Positions 23,489 to 28,624 of a DNA stretch of 28,624 nt are shown here, in pieces. Position 1 is the first letter of the stretch, and each line of letters starts with the position of its first letter. The stretch is from DAOTYH01 sp034435015 (GTDB lineage Bacteria > Chloroflexota > Anaerolineae > Aggregatilineales > UBA3940): the NCBI GenBank assembly GCA_034435015.1, contig DAOTYH010000002.1:1-28624 (forward strand), read 5' to 3'. Made by a program: the position numbers and the translations under genes. The notes below the pieces were generated by a model. That model ran no database searches, was not told the DNA's origin, and saw only the letters and a program-made list of their open reading frames with translations.

Positions 23489-24058
23489 TTAAGGTATAAC
23501 CGGCTCAGCGATCACCACCAGACGCAGACGATAATCCCCCAGTTGACGGCTGTAAGTGCCCAGTGCGCAAGTGAAGAGAGTTAACTGCTCCGTGCGGGTC
23601 GGGTAGGCAATCGAGACATCGTTGTAGCGGACATAACGCAGGCTGACAACTGAATACTGCCTTGAGAGACCGCCCGTCTGGATGATAATTGTATCCCCCT
23701 CCTCCAGTTTATGGAGGCTGGCAAAGACCCCGTCACGAGCGCCCAGCGCCGTTTCGGAGTGGCCTGCCAGTACGATATTGCTCCCCTCACCTACCCAAGC
23801 AGTCAGGCCCAGATGGCCCACCTGACCGTTATCCAGCGCCCGAATATCCCATCCGTGCCCGGCGATCCGCATGGGGACAATCGGCGCTTCGACATCAATG
23901 GCAGGGATGATCAGCGTGGCCTCCTCAGCGGGGGCGGCGGCACGGACAGACGAGAGCGGCAGAGCTGTTGCCCCTGCTAACACGATCAAGGCAAGGAGAA
24001 ATACCCCCCACCCTATCCTGCTCCCTTGAAGAACACGACACCCTGTGCTGGTCCGCAT
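23489..24058 (-). CDS. Sortase (class not assigned)
   Basis: Cysteine transpeptidase of 189 aa with one membrane helix (about 14-38) and an extracytoplasmic sortase domain. The catalytic residues are H100 in LAGHSE, C164 in LFTCAL and an arginine in YRLRL (R177 or R179). IPAIDVEAPI and EGSNIVLAGH are the usual beta-barrel strands. Sortases link surface proteins with an LPxTG-like C-terminal signal to the wall or to pilin subunits. No protein with such a signal is encoded in the window, so the substrates lie elsewhere. The start at 24058 has a strong AGGAGGTG 6 nt upstream; the longer frame to 24163 is rejected because it lacks one. It has a clear terminator and seems to be a single-gene unit. 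Confidence 0.92.
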   Translation of the reverse strand: MRTSTGCRVLQGSRIGWGVFLLALIVLAGATALPLSSVRAAAPAEEATLIIPAIDVEAPIVPMRIAGHGWDIRALDNGQVGHLGLTAWVGEGSNIVLAGHSETALGARDGVFASLHKLEEGDTIIIQTGGLSRQYSVVSLRYVRYNDVSIAYPTRTEQLTLFTCALGTYSRQLGDYRLRLVVIAEPVIP

Positions 24059-24136
24059 GAAGACACCTCCTGCCCCAGTAGGGGTGATCATGCCTGTCGG
24101 GCCTGTTGACAACAGAAGGCCCCTCATGCTCCCAGC

Positions 24137-24177
24137 ATAAAACGAAGAAACCCTCCGGCACATCCGACACCGGAGGG
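24137..24177 (-). terminator. Terminator of the CO dehydrogenase operon
   Basis: CCCTCCGG (24151-24158) and CCGGAGGG (24170-24177) form a perfect 8-bp stem with an 11-nt loop. On the minus strand it is followed by a T-rich tract (TTTCTTCGTTTT). It lies about 80 nt past the stop of the FAD/NAD oxidoreductase gene. Confidence 0.65.
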
Positions 24178-24258
24178 ATTCAGGGGGTAGTCAGTTGGAT
24201 GATTTTTTAGTCAGCCAGCCGGGGGAGGCCGGCGGTACGCCAGCGGGTGCAGGACGGC

Positions 24259-25476
24259 TCAGGGGGCCAGCGCCTCCCAAACGACGACACCCATCCCAAA
24301 GTCTGGCTCCAGCAGTTTGTGCTTGATGCGGCTTACATCAGCACGCTGGATCATCAGCGAACGCAGAACCCCCGCCGCGCTGATGTCCTCGACTAACTGA
24401 AAGCCGGCGATCCGGCTATCCTGCAGGTAAATGGTGCGCAGCCAATGCGGGCCTCTGCTCTGGAGTACCTCATCCCCCTCTTTGATGCCTACCGCCATGA
24501 TGGGCAGTCCCAGATGCTTGAGGCTGTTCATGCTGTCCGCGCCTTCATAGGGGACATCATAACCGGCCAGATTCAGCCCAACCACCTCCCCCTGCGCCAC
24601 CGCATTCGGGAAGATGGCATGGACAAACGGCCTGCCGGTCATGCGGTCGGGCGCTTCGACCGCATCGCCCGCCGCGTAGATGTCGGGAGCGTTGGTGCGC
24701 AGATGGTCGTCTACGGTGATGCCCCACTGATGGGCAATGCCGGAGCCGGCCAGCAGATCAAGGTTGGGCTTGACGCCGGTTGCCGCGATCAGGATGTCCG
24801 CTTCCAGCACCTCGCCCGACTCCAGCCTCACACCGGAGGCCCGTCCGTTGCCGACGAAGGCTTCGGCCTTTGTGTTTAGACGCACATCCACGCCGCGCTC
24901 TTGCATCAGGCTAAGCGCAATGGCCGCTGTGTCGTGGTCGAGCATGCGCGGCATGACCTGATCGGTCATCTCGATCTGGGTGACCGTCACGCCCAGCTCA
25001 CGCAACAGCAGGGCGATCTCCATCCCGATAAAGCCTGCCCCGACCACCAGCGCCGACTTCGCCTCGCCGGCCCGTATATGCCCGACTAGTTCTTCGGCGG
25101 CGCTGAGCGATTTGAAATTGTAAATGCCGGGCAGATCAATGCCTTCCAGCGGCGCATACAGACGACTGCCCGTCGCGATCACCAGCCGATCATAGCCGAC
25201 CGTCCCGTCCTGAAGGGTGATGCGGTGACCCTCCGGGTCTATACCGGTGACCACCACACCAGCGCGGTAATCCACGCCCAGCCGGGCTGGCCAGTCCGTG
25301 CCGCGCCATAGATGCGCCCGGCTGTCATGCAGGAAGTGATCCACCATGGCGGGGGGTGAATAAGGCGGGTATGGTTCAGAAGACAGCATGACCACTTCAG
25401 ATGAGATGTCATACCGGCGCAGTGTCTCGACCACACTCACCCCCGCCGGCCCTGCGCCAATGACGACGATTTTCAT
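24259..25476 (-). CDS. FAD/NAD(P)-dependent oxidoreductase of the CODH cluster
   Basis: Flavoprotein of 405 aa of the pyridine nucleotide-disulfide reductase type (NADH:rubredoxin/ferredoxin-reductase-like). FAD site GAGPAG (7-12) and the ATG motif IATGSR (100-105), NAD site VVGAGFIGMEIA (144-155), and the second FAD site IYAAGDAVEA (266-275). No redox-active CxxC is visible, so electrons should go directly between FAD, NAD(P) and a partner protein. Lying after cooF and cooS on the same strand, it most likely passes electrons from CO through CooF to NAD(P)+. AAGGAGG is 7 nt before the ATG at 25476. A 117-nt gap from cooS contains a possible small hairpin (25522-25547), but the three genes seem to be one operon. 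This CooS-CooF-oxidoreductase arrangement is known in other CO-oxidising anaerobes. Confidence 0.9.
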   Translation of the reverse strand: MKIVVIGAGPAGVSVVETLRRYDISSEVVMLSSEPYPPYSPPAMVDHFLHDSRAHLWRGTDWPARLGVDYRAGVVVTGIDPEGHRITLQDGTVGYDRLVIATGSRLYAPLEGIDLPGIYNFKSLSAAEELVGHIRAGEAKSALVVGAGFIGMEIALLLRELGVTVTQIEMTDQVMPRMLDHDTAAIALSLMQERGVDVRLNTKAEAFVGNGRASGVRLESGEVLEADILIAATGVKPNLDLLAGSGIAHQWGITVDDHLRTNAPDIYAAGDAVEAPDRMTGRPFVHAIFPNAVAQGEVVGLNLAGYDVPYEGADSMNSLKHLGLPIMAVGIKEGDEVLQSRGPHWLRTIYLQDSRIAGFQLVEDISAAGVLRSLMIQRADVSRIKHKLLEPDFGMGVVVWEALAP

Positions 25477-25594
25477 AGCGCGCCTCCTTACATTCAGGGG
25501 GCGCCGGGCCTCTCCCGCCGCCTGCCGTGCAGACAAGCCCCCGGCAGACGGAGCCGGCCCCAGCGCCCTGATAACCGACTGCCGCGAGGCGGCG

Positions 25595-27532
25595 CTAGAA
25601 CAGCGCCAGCGCAGGCTCTGGCATGGCGATGCTGTCCGGGTCAAGGGCGGGCAGGCCCAGTGCGGCGCGTTTGCGTTCGATGTGCCGCCGGATCAGCACT
25701 GCCGCCCGATTCGGGTCCGGCTCAACCGCGAAGGTAGCGCCAAAGACGCCCTCCAGTCCCTCAGTGAGCAGTTTGACCACATTCGGACTGCCGAAGACCG
25801 GCGGCGCAGTCCCCAGCACCGTGTAGATGCCGGAGGCCACGACATAAGCGCCAATGGAGACAGCCTTCTCGGAATACCACTCCGGGGCGGCGCCGGCCAA
25901 CGGGAGGGCGCTGATGTCCACACCCAGATAGTTCGCCAGCGCGGCGGCCAGCACCAGAATCCGGGTATTGTCCACACAGCTCCCCATGTGCAGAACCGGC
26001 GGGATGCCCAGCGCCCGGCAGACAGCGCCCAGACCCGGCCCAGCCAGATCAGCCGCCTCCGGGACCATCAGCCCTGCCTTACCGTCGGCCACTGTTGCAC
26101 AGCCGGTCACCACCACCAGGATGTCATTCTCGATCAGGCGCTTGGTCAGCTCGGTGTGGCCGAGGTCCTGCTTGATCTTGGGGTTGTTACAACCCACCAC
26201 ACCGACCGCGCCGCGAATCGTCCCTTCCTTGATGGCGTTGACCAGCGGTTCGGGCGTGCCCCCCAGCGCCCCGATGATCGCCTCGACCGAGAAGCCGGTC
26301 ATCATGGGGACAGGCTCAACCGGAATGTAAACCCGTTCGGGCACACGGTTAGCAAAGTTCTCGACGGCCTTGCGCACGATCTCCTTGCCGATCTCCAGCC
26401 CGCGGGCGGGGTCGAAGGTGATATGCTCGGCGCCGGGGAACTTGGCCTTGTCAAAGGTGCTGATGACCTTCGTGTGGTAGCACTTGGCTGTCTCGGTCAC
26501 GGCAGGCATGATGCACTGATAGTCCACAATCATCATCTCAACCGCGCCGGTGATGATGCACAGCTCCTGCATCAGATGGTTGCCCGCCATCGGGATGCCC
26601 TTACGCATCAGGACCTCGTTGCCGGTACAACACAGCCCCGCCAAGTTGATGCCGTTAGCCCCTTTCGAGCGGGCCAGCTCAAGCAATTCCGGGTCCTGAG
26701 AGGCGGCAACGATCACCTCAGACAGCATGGGGTTGTGCCCGTGCAGGATGATGTTAACCTGATCGGCTTTCAGCACCCCTAGATTCATGCTGGAAGCCTT
26801 CGGTGCAGGCACGCCAAACAGCACATCGGACAGCTCGGTAGCTACCAGTGAGCCGCCCCAACCATCGCTTAGGCCGGTCCGCACTGCATGGAGCAGGATG
26901 TTGACCCAGTCGTTGTCCACGCCCATGTGGGTACGGTGGAGCATCTCAACGTTTTCGCGGTCAATGCCGCGCGGATACACGCCCGTGTTTTCCCAGACCG
27001 CCTGACGGGCCGCTGGAGCGCGGGCGGCCATCGGGAGCTTCTTGCGGCGCATCCCGTAGTCTTCCATCATCTCCCATGCCAGCTCTGCCGCGATCTCCTG
27101 ATCGCTCTTGCCCTCAGTAGAGATGCCGTACTCAGCGGCCAGCCGCTTGAGCTTGTCGGGGTCGCTGATGCCATACACGCCGCCTTTGCCCTCGCCCACC
27201 AGATGGAGCGTTTCTAGAATGTCGCGCCCATGATCGGAGTGTGCCGAGGCGCCGGCGGCGATCATGCGGGCTAAGTTGCGGGCTACAATGATGTCGGCAT
27301 CAGCGCCGCAGACACCCTTCTGCGGGCCGTCCCCAAACGGATCAACACGGCAGGGTCCCATCGCGCAGATGCGGCAACTCGTGCCAAGGTTGCAATAGCC
27401 GCACTGCGGCTCCTGCTTGGCCAGCCGATCCCACACCGTCTCGATGCCCTCGCGGCGGGCGATCTCCAGCATCGCCTGCGTATCCGGGTTGATACTGAAC
27501 TTCTTATAGCCGTTTCCGCCGAACGTGGTCAT
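25595..27532 (-). CDS. cooS: Anaerobic Ni,Fe carbon-monoxide dehydrogenase catalytic subunit
   Basis: Enzyme of 645 aa that interconverts CO and CO2 as a cytoplasmic homodimer. C-cluster ligands are present: H264 or H266 in LHGHNP, C302 in GLCCTGNE, C340 in DYQC, C448 in VGCNNPK, C478 in TGCAT and C519 in MGSC. The B-cluster cysteines are C53, C56, C61 and C75. C44 corresponds to the first D-cluster cysteine, but the second is Ser52 and a new Cys47 makes a CGYC motif, so the D-cluster may be bound differently. Histidines in the SAHSDH and ETLH stretch suggest the proton channel. AAAGGAG precedes the ATG at 27532. No cooC, acs or hydrogenase genes lie next to it, which fits CO oxidation feeding reductant through CooF and the adjacent oxidoreductase, not acetyl-CoA synthesis. 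Absence from this window does not prove absence from the genome. Confidence 0.97.
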   Translation of the reverse strand: MTTFGGNGYKKFSINPDTQAMLEIARREGIETVWDRLAKQEPQCGYCNLGTSCRICAMGPCRVDPFGDGPQKGVCGADADIIVARNLARMIAAGASAHSDHGRDILETLHLVGEGKGGVYGISDPDKLKRLAAEYGISTEGKSDQEIAAELAWEMMEDYGMRRKKLPMAARAPAARQAVWENTGVYPRGIDRENVEMLHRTHMGVDNDWVNILLHAVRTGLSDGWGGSLVATELSDVLFGVPAPKASSMNLGVLKADQVNIILHGHNPMLSEVIVAASQDPELLELARSKGANGINLAGLCCTGNEVLMRKGIPMAGNHLMQELCIITGAVEMMIVDYQCIMPAVTETAKCYHTKVISTFDKAKFPGAEHITFDPARGLEIGKEIVRKAVENFANRVPERVYIPVEPVPMMTGFSVEAIIGALGGTPEPLVNAIKEGTIRGAVGVVGCNNPKIKQDLGHTELTKRLIENDILVVVTGCATVADGKAGLMVPEAADLAGPGLGAVCRALGIPPVLHMGSCVDNTRILVLAAALANYLGVDISALPLAGAAPEWYSEKAVSIGAYVVASGIYTVLGTAPPVFGSPNVVKLLTEGLEGVFGATFAVEPDPNRAAVLIRRHIERKRAALGLPALDPDSIAMPEPALALF

Positions 27533-27535
27533 TGT

Positions 27536-28174
27536 CTACGCTCCTTTCTGTTCACTGTCGGCATTGAGCCGCGCAACAGCAGCGCCCCAAGCCCGCCATC
27601 CTTCGATCACGGGCGGCAGAGCGGCAACCTGAGTGGATATTTGACCGACTGCAACTGAGACCATCTCCGAGTAACGTGTGCGGGCCGCCTTCGCCAGCTC
27701 GTTAATGTCGCCAAACTGGAGTGCCCCCACTTTACAAGCCTCAACACACGCTGGAATCTGCCCCTGACGTTGACGTGCGATGCAGTGATCGCACTTGGTG
27801 GCCACCATGACCTTCTGCGGCGCATCGGCAGAGGCATAGTAGGAAATGACATCAAACGGGCAGACCATTGCACACATGCCGCAGGCAATGCACTTTTGCT
27901 GGTTGATCAGTACAATGTCAGGGTAATCTTCGGCGCGGGTGATTGCCCCCGTCGGGCATACACCCATGCAGGGGGCGGGGTTACAGTGGCGGCACTTGTT
28001 CGGGAAGGCAGTGTTGAGCGCCGGGCCGGGTTCAGCATGGATGCGGGGCTTAGGAAGGGGTCTCTCAAACACAGCCAGAAAGGGATTCTTGCTCTGGGAG
28101 TGGGCAACCGCACAAGCCGCCTCGCATTGCTTACAGCCGATACAGCGTTCGGGATGCACAAAAACCGTTTTCAT
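27536..28174 (-). CDS. cooF: CooF-like four-cluster ferredoxin
   Basis: Iron-sulfur protein of 212 aa with four sets of four cysteines, enough for four [4Fe-4S] clusters: CIGCKQCEAAC (11-21), CRHCNPAPCMGVCP, CIACGMCAMVCP and CDHC...CVEAC. This is the HycB/DmsB-like ferredoxin layout of CooF, which takes electrons from the CO dehydrogenase D-cluster. The C-terminal 45 residues are helical and cluster-free. The start at 28174 (MKTVFVHPE) has AAGGGG 9 nt upstream; the frame runs on to 28228 without support. Only 3 nt separate it from cooS, so the order is cooF-cooS-oxidoreductase and coexpression is very likely. Its redox partner is probably the flavoprotein at 24259. Confidence 0.92.
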   Translation of the reverse strand: MKTVFVHPERCIGCKQCEAACAVAHSQSKNPFLAVFERPLPKPRIHAEPGPALNTAFPNKCRHCNPAPCMGVCPTGAITRAEDYPDIVLINQQKCIACGMCAMVCPFDVISYYASADAPQKVMVATKCDHCIARQRQGQIPACVEACKVGALQFGDINELAKAARTRYSEMVSVAVGQISTQVAALPPVIEGWRAWGAAVARLNADSEQKGA

Positions 28175-28624
28175 ACAGCTATCCCCTTTCGGCAAAAACA
28201 ATGAACCGGACAGCGCTGATGGTGACAAGCGTCAAAAACGCAGGTTGTATCTTCAGCTAGGCAACCTCCTTGCTCATCTCTACGATCAACTAGTTGCAGG
28301 CATAAGAACGAGGATCAGGCGGCGTCGGTCTGCATCCAGCCTGCCGACAGCCCAGCGGGCAGAGCAGGTTTGTGCCGAGCAGGGTCACAGGAGGGACAAG
28401 GAGGGGATAAGGGATGGGTTTTTTCGAATTGGATTGGGCTGAGGAAATAGGGAGACCCATTCAGGTAAGGCTACCTCCGACCAACACCCTTACCTTGATA
28501 CAATATAGTATAGGAGCATTTTGTAAACAGAGATGAAAAACCAGCGGGCATTCGAGAGAAGATTCACAAGCGTGCGGAAAAAGTGTGCACCCCCCAGCCG
28601 GTTGGCCGCACATACACAAGTCGC
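28175..28624. other. Upstream region of the CO dehydrogenase operon, no gene recognised
   Basis: In 450 bp no open frame with a convincing start or similarity is seen. It contains arms AGGTTG/CAACCT at 28242-28247 and 28262-28267 (6 bp, 14-nt loop), the palindrome CAACTAGTTG at 28287-28296, and an AT-rich segment near 28495-28527 with a possible minus-strand promoter. If that promoter is used, the leader would be about 320 nt. I could not assign it to a known riboswitch class. The part after 28530 probably belongs to sequence beyond the window. Confidence 0.5.
28500..28527 (-). promoter_or_regulatory. Possible distant promoter of the cooF-cooS operon
   Basis: On the minus strand, TTTACA (28522-28527) and TATTGT (28500-28505) are separated by 16 bp in the only AT-rich segment of the upstream region. 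Matches to consensus are five and four of six. A closer promoter cannot be excluded. Confidence 0.3.

Noticed and set aside
24178..24258. Small gene between the sortase and the oxidoreductase
   Set aside because: No frame with start and ribosome-binding site; the stretch only carries the 3' end and terminator of the CODH operon.
25388..26782. A 464-codon plus-strand frame across the 5' half of the oxidoreductase gene and cooS
   Set aside because: Both underlying minus-strand genes have complete motif sets; the frame is His/Gln/Asp-rich antisense reading and crosses an operon gap.

Overview
The window reads as chromosomal DNA of a GC-rich bacterium, most likely a member of Chloroflexota (Anaerolineae-like). 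This is inference, not proof. It rests on Thr/Pro-rich linkers behind the membrane anchors of exported proteins (the LytR-CpsA-Psr protein and the DUF3048 lipoprotein), a B12 uptake system with a lipoprotein binding protein and no outer-membrane receptor in view, a sortase, a TrmB-type regulator, a COG3375-like acetyltransferase beside a MenC/NSAR enzyme, and an anaerobic CO dehydrogenase cluster. No phage, plasmid, insertion sequence or CRISPR array is visible. The content looks like ordinary core and accessory metabolism.

Layout. 1-2050: 3' end of a DUF3592-like membrane protein, then an LCP-family cell-wall ligase. 2081-5411 (+): a sigma70-type promoter, a cobalamin riboswitch with overlapping antiterminator and terminator hairpins, then btuC-btuF-btuD, a B12-controlled corrinoid ABC importer. 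5386-9935 (-): an ALDH16-type double aldehyde dehydrogenase followed 44 nt later by a soluble GAF-GAF-PAS histidine kinase. 10092-10925 (-): a CPBP membrane protease with its own promoter. 11344-13254 (-): a membrane histidine kinase of the HisKA_3 class. 13325-13398 (-): tRNA-Val(CAC) with promoter. 13582-14804 (-): uridine kinase translationally coupled to a VTT/DedA-like membrane protein. 14857-14929 (-): tRNA-Thr(CGT) with promoter and intrinsic terminator. 14982-15067: an 86-bp imperfect inverted repeat.

15167-17185 (+): a FemAB/BioF2-like acetyltransferase and a TrmB-family regulator. 17223-18158 (-): fmt. 18250-20258 (+): a GNAT protein overlapping a MenC/NSAR-type enolase-superfamily enzyme by 4 bp, possibly an N-acyl-amino-acid racemisation pair. 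20263-23307 (-): DUF3048 lipoprotein, small GNAT protein, MFS transporter. 23489-24058 (-): sortase with terminator. 24259-28174 (-): a cooF-cooS-FAD/NAD oxidoreductase operon predicted to oxidise CO and pass electrons through a four-cluster ferredoxin to a pyridine-nucleotide oxidoreductase. It ends in a terminator hairpin and has a leader of about 320 nt with a possible distant promoter.

The points most worth a second look are the rearranged D-cluster cysteines in CooS, the riboswitch expression platform, the ALDH16/histidine-kinase pair, the GNAT/NSAR pair and the 86-bp inverted repeat. I did not find a clearly new multi-gene defence or mobile system. Start codons were moved inward from the longest frame wherever a Shine-Dalgarno sequence supported it.
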